From Nematopogon swammerdamellus (taxonomy: Eukaryota > Arthropoda > Insecta > Lepidoptera > Adelidae): a stretch of 64,000 nt of DNA. The notes under the pieces were generated by a model. The model made no database searches and was not told the origin of the DNA. It saw only the letters and a program-made list of their open reading frames with translations. Made by a program: the position numbers and the translations under genes. This document shows, in pieces, positions 43,237 to 55,395 of this stretch; the stretch's first letter is position 1; each line of letters begins with the position of its first letter. The stretch is taken from the NCBI GenBank assembly GCA_946902875.1, contig OX336350.1, positions 18,652,048-18,716,047 of the forward strand, given 5' to 3'.

Positions 43237-43964
43237 TTGTATTCTTATAATACCTACACTTAATAACTAGAATAATATCTAAAAAACTAAACTTAATAAT
43301 AAAGAATTCATAACTGCGGTCTTGGCCTTGGACTAAGCTTAAAATCTCCAAACCAAACATACATAAAATAAAGAGTGCAGCATTTATAAATATATATATA
43401 TATATATATATATAACTAAAAAAAAACATTAGGTATACTTTGGACTACACACACAAACACAACTAAAATAACTCTTCCTCCGTACTTAAACAAAATAATT
43501 TTAATTTCACTTTACACAAATTTAAATTTTCACTTTCCCTTAAACAATGTATCATCTTGGACTATTTTTATCCATCTTTCTCGTATTGATCCCTTAGAAG
43601 GATGTGGAAACAATGTAAAAAAAATTTTTTCTTGAAAATTTCTCAATTACTTACTAATTAAAAAAAAATAAAAGAATAGCGACAACCCTAATTAGCGGTC
43701 AATTCACTCTCATATTTTAACGTGGTTTAATACATATTTATTTACTTTCATACATGATATCCCAGAACTCTATTTCTAATCATTCATATGTGGCAGCCCT
43801 AATGAGCGCGTTCAATTTATTTGTTTAATTAAATAATGCTTATGTTATTGCAATGCGAGGTCAATACATAAAATGTACAAAATTTTCAAATTGAAGTAGC
43901 CTTGTGACAGCCCTAATTGGCCAGTTGAACCAAATATTTCTAAGCACATGGAAAACAATATATT

Positions 43965-44468
43965 ATATATAAGGTCTTTCAAAATTAGTTAATAGTACGC
44001 TAAGGGGGGGTTCTGTATCGTAAATAAATCACTTTTGAGGAACAAAGATTTTTTTTTACAAAAAAAAAAAATTATAATAATGTAAAATGTAAAAAAAAAT
44101 TCTTTTCTTAATCGTTTCAGTTTCATGCCAGGAACAAAAAAGTCTTCAAACACATAGATCTCTTTCTTTCAGAAATTGTGAAAACCACAATTTTAGTTTT
44201 ATTAGTATGGAATAGAAAGAATTTGATTTTTTTTACCAACTTACACGTGTTACATCAAAATGGTAATGAAGACTTTTTTGTTACTGTTATGAAAATGAAT
44301 CGATTAGGCTATAAAAATCAACCACATATTTTTTTATTTAAATACATACAAAACATTTTACATAAAAAAAGCCTAAGGTCCAAAAAATTTTATATAGGTT
44401 TTACTCCCTATATGATGCAGAACCCCCCCTTAGCGTACTATTAACTAATTTTGAAAGACCTTATATAT
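43965..44468. mobile_element. AAGGTCTTTCAAAATTAG TIR element
   Basis: ~50-bp terminal inverted repeats starting ATATAAGGTCTTTC and ending in GGGGGGGTTCTG. The interior is AT-rich. A second copy is at 48778-49280 within the duplication, and a lone left part at 50360-50530. Confidence 0.75.
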
Positions 44469-44768
44469 TAAGATCACAATGAAGTGATAATTACCTATGA
44501 AATGAGATGCCATCAGTTTTCCCAATATTTTTGGTATGATTTTTGCAATATTGCAATTCGCAACACACAACCGGGCATAATGAATGACTGGCGCGATGCG
44601 AGCCGCAGACGGACGGCAGCGAGCGCGCGGACGGCGCGTCCGCCGCGTTCGGTCGCTCGCGAGCTACTAGTCTCAAGAGGGTCCCTCCGCGTAATGGTTA
44701 CTCCACCGCGGTGGAGCGAAGGCTGTTGCCCGGGTAAGAGGTCTAGTAGAATACATGATACGTCATTG

Positions 44769-45685
44769 GGTCCAATATGTTTTCTTGAACTTTACATCTA
44801 TGAGTAATGGGGAGGAAATGCGCGGATTGCTCCCGCTAGGTGGCGCATCGTATTTGGTACTCAGCCATATAATATCACAGACAAAAGAATAATAATGTTG
44901 TTCAGTTCAATTAGAAGTTGATATCTGTGCAAACGAAAAGGGTACCAACTACTGTGGCGCCATCTGCGATTAGCTTTGCCTCCGCCTCCCCATTATGTAG
45001 GTACCCAGGCTCATAGCGACGGCGTCGTCTGGTGTTATAAATACGAAGCGGCCTATAATAAATAATAGATCTATATTCAGTATGCTGGGTGTTAACTTTC
45101 AAGTTGACGGTGACATAAGTTACTCTATGGTGACAGCATTTTGACAGTACCTTGCCACGACTGTGCTGCCTAGTGCTGCCATCTATAGTTTCAGCTAGGT
45201 ACCTCCCTATATAATATGTAGGTAGGTAACATGTAACAATTTGGGACAACACTGGCTATAAAATTTACTGTGGTACCTAAGATAAGATTGCCTAAAAGTT
45301 CATAAAATTGATGTGGCAACTTTGTGTTTTAAAACTGAGACCACAAAGAAGAGAGATAAAATGCTAAGAAAACCAACGAATTAAATTATCGGGAAGTGGC
45401 ATACAACGCACCGAATTGAGGCGCGCTATTGGTGAGCATTCAGCACCCTCTCCAATCGTTGTCTCTCCTTTATACGTATCAAATTGCCATTTAACCGTCT
45501 AACTCTATCGACGCTCGCACACTTACGCTGTTTTAAATATTGGCAATATATAGAACTCCAATCGCACCTTTCTGCCGGTAAAATGTATGACGAGGGCCCG
45601 TCCAGAAAGTAGAATGTCGTTGAAGAAAACTATGTCACGTCTGCGATAAAACGCATAAATTACAGTCTATTTACAATAAAAAAAA
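44769..45685. other. Intron 1 sequence, nothing recognised
   Basis: No motif or repeat identified between the two 2.5-kb copies here. Confidence 0.4.
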
Positions 45686-45962
45686 ACGGCCAAGTGCGAG
45701 TCGGACTCGCGCACCGAGGTTTCCGCACCACAAAAAAACATGGAAAAAAAAGTTTCTTGTATGGGAACCCCCCTTAATTTTTTACATTTTCTATTTTTTA
45801 TTATTTGTTGTTATATCCGCCATAATAACACATATTCTATGAACTATGACAGACTACCTATTACGGTTCAAGAGATACAGCCCTCGGACAGGCGGACGGA
45901 CAGACAGACGGCGGCGTAGGCTTAGTAATAGGCTTCCGTACGGCATACGGAAACCTAAAAGT
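45686..45962 (+). repeat. Family D copy
   Basis: CGGCCAAGTGCGAGTCGGAC to GGCATACGGAAACCTAAAA. Confidence 0.8.
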
Positions 45963-46259
45963 ATTAGTTATTAGAACTGAGCCCTTCTTACTTAGGAAAC
46001 TTAGAAATAAAACACCTTTCAAACTATAACAAAATCATATTTTATTAACTCACTTAATGCACGGGTTTAACATTTCATATCATTAAAATAATTACCTACT
46101 AAAAATGCCATAAATTAATACTTAAATGTCTAATGAACTGAATACATAGGTACATATCACACTGTCTCTCTCGACAATCGGCGAGTTCTTGCAGCGTATG
46201 ACAGTTAACGAGTCATTATGACAAGGTTCTTGTGCCTTCTCTCCGGCGTGAGTAATAAA

Positions 46260-46639
46260 CAGTGATCGGCGTAAGTAGTGCCATTTGGGGTCAATGAACA
46301 TGAAACATGATGTTTATATGGACATCCCCCGGGATTCCGGGATTGATGATCCTAGTTCACCGTTGTTATGGGCTGACATCACGGATGTTTTAGTGTAGCC
46401 AACCGCGTCAGTTTCCATTAAAAAAAACCTTTTTCGATTATAATAATTTGTGAAATATGAAGATGATTAAATAATGAAGATAAGAACAATTAACAAATAT
46501 TCAAAACACAGTAATATTTTATTCGCAGAGAATCAACATTTGTTCACAGAAACAAAACCTAAGGTAGACTAGGTAACTTACGTTAAGGAATATCCATGTT
46601 ACAAAATCCCGGAAATAGCACTACCTACGCCGATCACTG
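46260..46639. mobile_element. hAT-like MITE with 8-bp target duplication and nested SINE piece
   Basis: The termini CAGTGATCGGCGTA and TACGCCGATCACTG (complementary) start with the CAGTG typical of hAT elements. The octamer GTAATAAA flanks both sides (46252-46259, 46640-46647). An SINE-T2 3' end lies inside at ~46352-46425. 380 bp, no transposase. Confidence 0.82.
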
Positions 46640-46647
46640 GTAATAAA

Positions 46648-47120
46648 TACCCCCTTGTCATTGTGTGTGGTATGTAATGAACAGGACCTGCATCCGCACC
46701 GCTCAACTGTTGAATGCCTTTAATTAAACAGTGGCGGCGCTAGGCGTCGGCGACGGTCGCCGACGGCCTCGCGCCTGAGGGGGCCTCGCAAAAATTCGTT
46801 TACCCTAGCTGACTCCCTTTGGGATCGATCCCAAATATTCTCATCAAAGTATGGTCGCACACTTTGGGCTATTGCTTGTTGAGTTATTTATTGAGTTATT
46901 TATTTTATTTTGTGATTGTTCATGTAATGTTTTGTCAACATTTGATTAGCAATAAAACTCATATACTCATACATCAGTCTCATTCTATTTATCGTTTTCC
47001 TTCTGACTGGGAAATGAAAGTAATATGTATGTTCGTAGAGTGCGCGCGCACTGGAACGTGATTGTGTTTTGTTGTTTGTTTTGGTGTGTGTCAATAAAGA
47101 TGGAAAACACCAACCGCATA
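46648..47120. other. Intron 1 sequence, nothing recognised
   Basis: A stretch with several open frames of ~65 codons but no motif or repeat I can name. Confidence 0.35.
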
Positions 47121-49581
47121 CAAAGAGATTTTATGTATAGAGTGAGCACTACGAAGAAAGAATACAGAGAAATGACGGCCAATAACTGAGGTATGAGGTA
47201 AGGTAGCGGGGTGGCGGAACGCTGAGCCGCGCGGGGCGGGAAGCGAGCGGGAGAGGGGCTAGCTAGCGAGCGACTAGCGGCTAGCGGCCCGGCTGGCCCG
47301 GCCGGTCAGTCAACACGTGCATGGAATACGTAGGGTTGTCACTTAGTCTACCAAAAATATATTTTTCGATTTATTATTTTACGAGTAGGTATTATGGTTA
47401 ATTGTGCCCGTAGTCTAGTGGTAACGCTTCTCAATGCAGAAGTTGCGGGTTCAAATCCCGGGCACTAACTAATGTACTTATTTATTTCCTTGATAAAGAT
47501 TGATATACGTGCATTTCATAACGAATAGGTACGATCGCTCCGGTGAAGAAAAATAAAGTTAGGTAACTAGTGCACACTGGTCTATGAAAGGTATTTTTGT
47601 GTAAACTGCTTCTGATTTCCACTGGTCACCATGTACGAGTAATCGAACCGGATATAACAAATTGTGACAAGTTCGAGTGCAATATGACTGCCATAAGAAT
47701 ACTCAATAAACAATAAAACAACAACAATAAAAACAATACCTCCTATGTCAGTGAGCAGAGTCCGTGCCTAGCAGTGGGACGTTTTAAAGGATTATAGAAG
47801 AAAACAGATAGTGAATTTCATCGAAAAAAACGTTTTTATGTATTTAAACTTAAAATACAGAACTATAATAACTTGAAATAAATACCTAAACTTATATGGG
47901 TTTTTAAATTACCGTGGTTATTTGACATTTTAAGAAGTAACAACGGCATTACTCACTATCGAAATACGAGCTGTGTGGCTCGACATTTCGGCCAGAGTGC
48001 TCATGATGATGGGCCATACGTTTGGCCCGAAACGTCGAGCCACACAGCTCATATTTCGACCGCGAGTAAAGCCGTTTTGTATTCTTATAGTACCTACACT
48101 TAATAACTAGAATAATATCTAAAAAACTAAACTTAATAATAAAGAATTCATAACTGCGGTCTTGGCCTTGGACTAAACTTAAAATCTTCAAACCAAACAT
48201 ACATAAAATAAAGAGTGCAGCATTTATAAAAAAAATATATATATATAACTAAAAAAACCATTAGGTATACTTTGGACTACACACACAAACACAACTAAAA
48301 TAACTCTTCCTCCGTACTTAAACAAAATAATTTAAATTTCACTTTACACAAATTTAAATTTTCACTTTCCCTTAAACAATGTATCATCTTGGACTATTTT
48401 TATCCATCTTTCTCGTATTGATCCCTTAGAAGGATGTGGAAACCTTGTAAAAAAATTGTTTTCTTGAAAATGTCTCAATTACTTACTAATTAAAAAAAAA
48501 AAAAAGAATAGCGACAATTCACTCTCATATTTTAACGTGGTTTAATACATATTTATTTACTTTCATACATGATATCCCAGAACTCTATTTCTAATCATTC
48601 ATATGTGGCAGCCCTAATGAGCGCGTTCAATTTATTTGTTTAATTAAATAATTATTAAATAGTTATTGCAATGCGAGGTCAATACATAAAATGTACAAAA
48701 TTTTCAAATTGAAGTAGCGTTGTGACAGCCCTAATTGGCCAGTTGAACCAAATATTTCTAAGCACATGGAAAACAAGATATTATATATAAGGTCTTTCAA
48801 AATTAGTTAATAGTACGCTAAGGGGGGGTTCTGTATCGTAAATAAATCGCTTTTGAGGAACAAAGATTTTTTTTTACAAAAAAAAAATTTATAATAATGT
48901 AAAATGTAAAAAAAAATTCTTTTCTTAATCGTTTCAGTTTCATGCCAGGAACAAAAAAGTCTTCCAACACATAGATCTCTTTCTTTCAGAAATTGTGAAA
49001 ACCACAATTTTAGTTTTATTAGTATGGAATAGAAAGAATTTGATTTTTTTTACCAACTTACACGTGTTACATCAAAATAGTAATGAAGACTTTTTTGTTA
49101 CTGTTATGAAAATGAATCGATTAGGCTATAAAAATCAACGACATATTTTTTTATTTAAATACATACAAAACATTTTACATAAAAAAAGGCGAAGGTCCAA
49201 AAAATTTTATATAGGTTTTACTCCCTATATGATGCAGAACCCCCCCTTAGCGTACTATTAACTAATTTTGAAAGACCTTATATATTAAGATCACAATGAA
49301 GTGATACTTACCTATGAAATGAGATGCCATCAGTTTTCCCAATATTTTTGGTATGATTTTTGCAATATCGCAATTCGCAACACACAACCGGGCATAATGA
49401 CTGGCGCGATGCGAGCCGCAGACGGACGGCAGCGAGCGCGCGGACGGCGCGTCCGCCGCGTTCGGTCGCTCGCGAGCTACTAGTCACAAGAGGGTCCCTC
49501 CGCGTAATGGTTACTCCACCGCGGTGGAGCGAAGGCTGTTGCCCGGGTAAGAGGTCTAGTAGAATACATGATACGTCGTTG
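47121..49581. repeat. 2.5-kb duplicated segment, copy 2
   Basis: Direct-orientation copy of 42274-44768, about 34 bp shorter. Its tRNA-like unit at 47404-47466 keeps an intact B box GGTTCAAATCC. It carries the family H foldback (47942-48076) and the TIR element (48778-49280). Confidence 0.95.
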
Positions 49582-50235
49582 ACTAGACCACGTTTAGTTT
49601 CCAAAGAACAAATGTTCAAATTTAAAAAAAAAGTTATAAAAAAAAACCGCAATAGCTGAAAAAATCTTTTTTTCCAAATTAAATAAGAATGTATTAGAAC
49701 TTTTTTTTTACACAAGCAATATGTTTGCATAGCCATACACTTCACGATTTAAACAGTTTTTAGTCTTTCCTGTAAAAAGAGATTTTTGGAGAAGTGCGAT
49801 TTGGAAACTAAGAGATTCAAATAAAGACATTTAGGATTCTATTACTTATTCCTTCCGTCCCCCAGTTATTGTTTTGCAAAAATAGTTAATGTACAGACAC
49901 GGCAAGTCTACGATTTTATTATATGTATATAGATATAGAATATAGAATAGATAGATATATTGATAGTTGAGCGCAAAATGGTGTTCAAGTTTATTAAAAT
50001 ATATTTTGCTCCTGCGAGACAGATACTATTTAGTTCACTAAAGTCTACTGTAAAGCCTATAAAGCTTGTAATATTAATTAATTAGGTCTAAATAAACTAT
50101 TTCTGATTTTGAAATTTGAAACGCAGAGTTTCGCATCCATAGGTATATTCTTCTATGAATATATTAATTAAAACTCCTCATTCCTCTCTCACCAGAACCT
50201 CACTCTTCAGTCCTATAGACTTCTTTAATAGATTT
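49582..50235. other. Intron 1 sequence, nothing coding recognised
   Basis: 49785-49818 is the inverted partner of 41916-41950. Otherwise AT-rich. Confidence 0.4.
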
Positions 50236-50530
50236 TTAGGATTCCGTATCCATACAGAAGCCTATTACTCAGCCTACTGTCTGTCGTCTGTCTGTCTGTC
50301 CGTCCGTCCGAGTGATGTATCTTTTGAACGGTAATACGTAGCCGGTTTAACATTTCACAGTATATAAGGTCTTTCAAAATTAGTTCATAGTACACTAAGG
50401 GGGGTTCTGTATCGGAAATAGATCACTTTTGAAGAACAAAGAATTTTTTTTTTACAAAAAAATGTAAAAAAAAAAATTTTTTCTTAATCGTTTCAGTTTC
50501 ATGCCAGGAACAAAAAAGTCTTCCAACACA
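50236..50530. repeat. Family D scrap followed by a half TIR element
   Basis: GATTCCGTATCCATACAG with a GTCTGTCTG tract (minus family D). Then TATAAGGTCTTTCAAAATTAG, the left part of the element at 43965. A low-complexity repeat related to 40250 follows at 50620-50770. Confidence 0.65.
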
Positions 50531-50779
50531 AAGATCTGAGTCAATCTACAATATAAAAATATAAAAGTTTAAAATATATATTTAGAAATATGTTTAAAAG
50601 TGCCCTTTTTGAACCCCCTAAAACGGTCATTTTAAGCGGTTTTTTGCGATTTTCTCACAAACTTTTTTTCACTATCTTGTAGTCGATACGCGCCATTTGA
50701 CACCTTAATTATTTAAGTAGCCTTAAAACTCACGACACCAGGGCGAATTCGCACTTTCGCTGGAAATCGGGGACTAAAC

Positions 50780-51125
50780 TGAAACAGAACACTCAAAACT
50801 GTTCACGAACACTACCTACTATCCCACAGTTGAACTGTCGATTCATCTTCGAACGCCCAACGCGCACTCGATCACAGAAAAGTCCTCCCTATACGCGAGA
50901 AAGATGCCCACGGAGTCTCAAAAGATAGTGTGGCTGTCACCTACACTATTGTGCTACAATTGATCGAGCACCACTCTTGTCCAACAATCTAAATCAATTT
51001 AGCACTTTGAATTAAATTATTTCTTCACATCGGTACCTACATACAGGTTTATTGAACCGCGATGCGGCAATTTTAACCCTCTGTGAAATATTCGAGCATA
51101 AATTGTTTTGGATCAAAAATATTAT
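50780..51125. other. Intron 1 sequence, nothing recognised
   Basis: No repeat or gene identified. Confidence 0.4.
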
Positions 51126-51447
51126 CATTTCTCATTTATCATTTCTCATTTATAATTTCTCATTTATCATTTCTCATTTATTATTTCTCATTTATTATTT
51201 TGATCTTGCGGTACGAATGGCGTTTAAGTTTGCGGTTAATTTTGTGCAACATTCTGAATAATAGTGACCGCATTAAGCTGCTGTATTTAATATTTATGAA
51301 TTTTTTATTTATATTACTAGCTTTTTCCTGCGGTTTCGCTCGCGTGAAATTCGTATTTAAAAAGAAGAAGTAAGTAAGCCCGCTACCGTACCTTTATTTC
51401 GGCGCGCGGAACAATTTGGTTTGTATGAGAGCCACATCTTAGCGTAA
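51126..51447 (+). repeat. 14-bp minisatellite, then family G head
   Basis: Five units of ATTTCTCATTTAT(C/A/T) at 51126-51200. 51319-51447 is the family G head (CTTTTTCCTGCGGTTTCGC to CACATCTTAGCGTAAC). A short family A piece follows at 51448-51525. Confidence 0.75.
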
Positions 51448-51525
51448 CAAGAGTACTCGCGGCACAACACCGATTATTCTGCTTACACTGATTGTCGGGA
51501 TACAGCATGTGGTATGTGTGTATGT

Positions 51526-52130
51526 AGATTTGATTTAACCACTATCATTGGTCACAATGCCAGCCAATATGTTTCAAACAATTATACAATCAATCATTTA
51601 AAAATTCAAAACATTTTCTTTATTCATTCCATCACTTATCCTGAACCCACCCAATTAATTGTTTTTTTTTCCAAATATTCTCAATGAAAAGCCCCTCAAA
51701 TTTTTTTCAATTTTGTTTGAGATCACAAAAATGTCGACTGAATTTTACTTTGCAACTGGTGCTACTGACAATTCACCATATCGTCCCGGTGCCAAAATTA
51801 TGATAATAAATGGTTCATATCCTGGTCGATGCCAAAAAAGTATTTTTTTTTTTTCATTTTCGGCCATGTATATGTCCAAAATACTTAAAATAAAAATGCA
51901 TATTTCATCACTGCCTTTAGCAAGTATCTCATTCTTTAGAAACTCAGAAAGCGAAAGTTTACACCAACTCGGCATTGTGGTTTTAACTCTGGTATTTAAA
52001 ACTTTCCGTCTGTTAGAGAGTTTATTTGACTTCCTATATCGAAAACTGTACGTATATAGAAAATGATAGAAACCACACCACAATGAAACAATTCCTTCAA
52101 TGTATTTCACTCAAGGAACTAGTTATAAAA
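51526..52130. other. Intron 1 sequence, nothing recognised
   Basis: An open stretch at 51659-52066 has no splice-consistent context or motif. Confidence 0.35.
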
Positions 52131-52204
52131 TATGTTCCGCGGTGGAGTACTCAAGAAGATAGGACGTACGTTTGACCCGAAAAGTTGAACCACATAGGGT
52201 TTTT

Positions 52205-52710
52205 TGATTTTTATGTAATCCGGTAAGGGTCGCTTTGTCGGAGGGGCCAAAGCACATGCTCCAACCAGCCAATATCACCTCCGAGAACGTAGGAGCCATA
52301 CCGAAGACTTCCCTGGATTGTTGGATATATTGGACTAGAGGAGAACACAACCGAGGCTCCTATGCGGCCATCTTATGACGAACCATACTGAATATGCATA
52401 TGTCTCAATGAAATATTGTTATTGTTGTGTGTTCTTTATGGCGAAATAAATATCTGAATCTGAATCTGAATCTTACATCCAGTACGGTGGTATAAATCCA
52501 GTCGGCTACAAATTTGAGCCTACCACCTAGTAAGGGGCACGGGAAGGAACTTACAGTTTTATACCAGTTCCGAACGGTGAAGCAGCAGGTGTAGGTATGC
52601 ACGTAATTTTCTCCAGAAAAAACTCATTTATACACGCCAACCGGATTCGAACCTCGGACCTCTCGCATGAGAAGCCGATGTCCAAATGACTCGGCCACCC
52701 GCCGCTCAGG
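52205..52710 (-). repeat. SINE-T1 minus copy with nested LINE tail
   Basis: Body from GTAATCCGGTAAGGGTCG to the head ACTCGGCCACCCGCCGC. It is interrupted at 52376-52469. A family H half-foldback lies just before it at 52133-52200. Confidence 0.8.
52376..52469 (+). mobile_element. Minimal 94-bp copy of the 13904 LINE tail
   Basis: Contains CATATGTCTCAATG and ATGGCGAAATAAATATCTG, then (AATCTG)3, matching the 3' end of the LINE at 13904. ATCTTA occurs on both sides (52370-52375, 52470-52475), consistent with a target duplication, though the tail repeat itself makes the right border ambiguous. Confidence 0.75.
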
Positions 52711-52719
52711 TGGACAAAC

Positions 52720-53100
52720 GGCCGCGAGTAAGAGTTTCTTCAATCTTTCACGGTACATGCCCCTCAATACCTACGGAAATAAGGCACGGAAAATGGTAGA
52801 ATCGCGCAACTATTCCTCAGACACACTAGTCAGTGTTCTGAAAGATTTCAAGTTCGAAGTTTTGGACGACCGGCACGGGTGGCTGTGCCCAAAAGTTTAA
52901 AAGAAGATCAGATACAGCCAATAACACCACTCCTCGCGAAACCACGCTGAGAGAGGCGCCATGCCAGCTATATCTCAGAGATTTATTCCTATGGCGAAAT
53001 ACAAAACTGAAATATTAGAAACTTAATGGAATAAAATTGTTTCACTATGATCCATCGCTATGATTAGTAACCACAATAATTTGACGAATAAAATACTCAC
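52720..53100. other. Start of intron 1, nothing recognised
   Basis: Unassigned. Segments near 52910-52970 (CCACTCCTCGCGAAACCACG) recur near 29990 and 54470. Confidence 0.4.
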
Positions 53101-53382
53101 CAGTAAACTGACGTATCCATGAATCCCATTATAAGCCGTCACGACATCTTCGATAGTGCCAGTGCAGTACTCCACCGGGCATTCTGGTTCGCTTCTTATT
53201 GTGATGTTAAACTTATGTCTGTAGGTGTCCAGAAACTTGGCGAGATCTCCTATACTCTCGTTCGAGTGCAGTCTGTATCCGTACTCGATGTATGAAGAGT
53301 TGTAGGCCGGAGTGGCCTCGCTTGTGTTCGAGAAGGCGGATAAAAGGTCCTTCATTCTTTCGGCTAGAGCGTTGTCTAGCAT
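53101..53382 (-). CDS. GPCR exon 1 (start codon and N-terminal ectodomain)
   Basis: 94 codons from the ATG at 53382 (context TGACAATGC, A at -3) to a GTGAGT donor. An in-frame TGA 21 bp upstream (53401-53403) and the lack of a nearer ATG fix this start. The ectodomain has candidate N-glycosylation sites (NTS, NSS, NES, NIT) and two cysteines in CPVEYC. It then has TIEDVVTAYNGIHGYVSLL, the lead-in to TM1 that is conserved in DmsR-type receptors. No signal peptide is seen, as usual for class A peptide receptors. The exon ends in phase 0 and joins VCVFGSL of exon 2. Confidence 0.9.
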
Positions 53383-54162
53383 TGTCACATTGGTCTTGAA
53401 TCACTGGTTTTGGAGTTTTTTATTCACTCAATTTAATCATTAGTTTGTTTAGCTTTTGTGCAGTCACTATGTTTTTAGTCACTGTGTTTTTCTCGTTTCG
53501 ATTTCTTATTCACTGAGTAATGTTTTATCGTGGTTTATTAATTTAACTTTTAATGTTTTAATCATCTTGAATTTTAATGTCTTTGATTTCTTGTTTCACT
53601 TATCTTATTATCTTCTTTCGTAACAATTGCTGCTTTCAGGTTTTCACACATTTGATATTTTAACAGTCTCTTCAAAATGTCTTGTCCTCACTATCTCATG
53701 TTCCGTGTTGCAATTTCTGTAAAGTGAAATAGATTATATTATTATTGGTATTGGACCTTAAGAAGGCACAAGCGCCTGGTCTTTTTTTTTCGTTCAATAC
53801 GATTAGAATAGGAATGTTATAATTCCATCTAAGGACTGTCAACTCCCCTGCTTGAGCGATTTGTAACTGATCAAATTATATTCTCATTTATACGATAAGT
53901 ATGCCTCCTTCAAAAAAACTCTTGTACCTTCATGAAATGTTACACTTATAGGTAACAGTTGTCAAGTTGTGAAATATTTATGTCGAAAAATAATTTTTGT
54001 GAGTTTATCCTAATTTTAAAAGTGTGCCATGCTGATAATAAGGAATGAATGAAATGAATGAAACGAATGTAACTAATAAAACTAATAAAATGAATACCTA
54101 TTATTTTACTAAGAAGACTGATTATAATTTGGATACAATTTTGATATCGAGTGGTGAGACTA
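53383..54162. other. Upstream of the GPCR start, promoter/5' UTR not resolved
   Basis: AT-rich sequence that may contain the 5' UTR or an upstream intron. I cannot pick a promoter or a splice acceptor with confidence. Confidence 0.35.
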
Positions 54163-54325
54163 TTTCGCAGCGCGAAATTTTGTTCGCAGCGCGAATTTTG
54201 GTTCGCAGCGCGAATTTTGGTTCGCAGCGCGAATTTTGGTTCGCAGCGCGAATTTTGGTTCGCAGCGCGAATTTTGGTTCGCAGCGCGAATTTTGATCCG
54301 CAGCGCGAATTTTGGTTTGGAAGTG
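54163..54325 (+). repeat. 19-bp minisatellite
   Basis: About eight units of TTCGCAGCGCGAATTTTGG with few changes. Each unit holds the palindrome TTCGC(AGC)GCGAA, so single strands could form small stems. Open frames on both strands are artefacts. Confidence 0.92.
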
Positions 54326-54544
54326 CGAATGCTGCCGGTGAGTAAGAACGCTCCATAAGCCAAATAACTTTGAAGCAATCGTTCCATTACGTTAGTAACG
54401 GCGAGGAGGACAGCATTTTTTTTATAGACAGCCGGCGCTGATTTCTGTGCCCAATACTTAAACGGAAGATCAGGCACAGCCAATAACACCATTCCTAGCG
54501 AAACCACGCTCAGAGAAGTGCCATGCCGGCTATGAGGCGGACCA

Positions 54545-54995
54545 AAAGGTTGTCGTCTCATTTATTGACACGCCTTTTGAAGATTCCCAGGTGGTGAACA
54601 CTCACCGGAAGACCGTTCCATATTTTCGCCGTTCGACACAGGAATGATTTCGAAAAACGATGTGTTCATAGAAGTTGGGTGTCTACAACATAATTATGGA
54701 TGTTCCGAGCGAGCCCGGCGGGTGTGACGGAGACGAATGGGGACAGGAGGGATGAGGGAGGCCAATTCATCAGAGCAACGTCCGTATGGTCGTACCTATA
54801 AAACAGGCTAAGAGAACCGATTGTTCGCCTGTGGCTCAATGATTCGATTTCCTCCGTGAGCTTGGGATCACTTGGGATTAGACGGATAGCACGGCGCTGG
54901 ATAGAGTCCAAGGACGCCAATAAGTAAAGAGGGCATCCGCCCCACAGATGACTGCAGTACTCCATCACCGGGCGAATTTGCGCTTTATGTAGCAC
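54545..54995 (-). pseudogene. LINE ORF2 C-terminal fragment, frameshifted
   Basis: Minus strand reads LHKAQIRPVMEYCSHLW, LLASLDSIQRRAIRLI and LSHRRTIGSLSLFYRY. After a frame change it gives RTHRFSKSFLCRTAKIW and NGLPVSVHHLGIFKRRV. This is the end of a Jockey/CR1-like LINE ORF2. Confidence 0.8.
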
Positions 54996-55395
54996 TAGCT
55001 TTAATTGCCTTCGGCTTCGCTCGCGTGAAATTCGTATTTAAAAAGAAGAAAGTAAGTAAGCCCGCTACTGTACCTTTATTTCGGCGCGCGGAACAATTCG
55101 GTTTGTATGAGAGCCACATCTTAGCGTAACCGCAACTAAATTTTATTGCCTATTATTATATAGCCTATCCTGTGTCCCGTATAATCAAATGTGCTTGTAC
55201 GAAGTTTCATAAAATTCGGATGCTCGGTTTAACAGTTATGGAGGAATATACATACATACATACAGAAGAGTTTTCTAAAAATCGTCAATTTAGTTTTAGT
55301 ATCATAGAGTCTACAAATTAAATATTTCATAAAACAAATTAACTTACTCCATTACTACTCCTTATTTATAGATTTATTATTAGTATTGATAAGGA
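54994..55395 (+). repeat. Family G, near-complete plus copy
   Basis: CTAGCTTTAATTGCCTTCGGC and CTTCGCTCGCGTGAAATTCG through GGAGGAATATACATACATAC to TAGATTTATTATTAGTATTG. It is the best full-length copy in the window. Confidence 0.8.

Larger units (their letters stand above)
42274..44768. repeat. 2.5-kb duplicated segment, copy 1
   Basis: Matches 47121-49581 throughout, with scattered substitutions and small indels (AT-repeat length, a 12-bp and a few shorter gaps). It contains a GC-rich start, a tRNA-like unit, a foldback, a TIR element and a GC-rich end. No coding capacity. Confidence 0.95.

Noticed and set aside
44178..49261. 88-codon ORFs at 44178-44444 and 48995-49261 and ~100-codon minus ORFs at 43109 and 47949
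   Set aside because: They occur twice only because the segment is duplicated. They overlap a TIR element and a foldback and show no motifs.
51659..52066. 135-codon plus-strand ORF
   Set aside because: Low-complexity hydrophobic translation of AT-rich intron; no motif.
53386..53388. GTG two codons upstream as the receptor start
   Set aside because: The ATG at 53382 has a good context, and an in-frame stop lies shortly upstream; a GTG start is unlikely in an insect gene.
54163..54325. CRISPR-like regular repeats
   Set aside because: Units abut with no variable spacers; eukaryotic minisatellite. The same applies to the 153-bp array.
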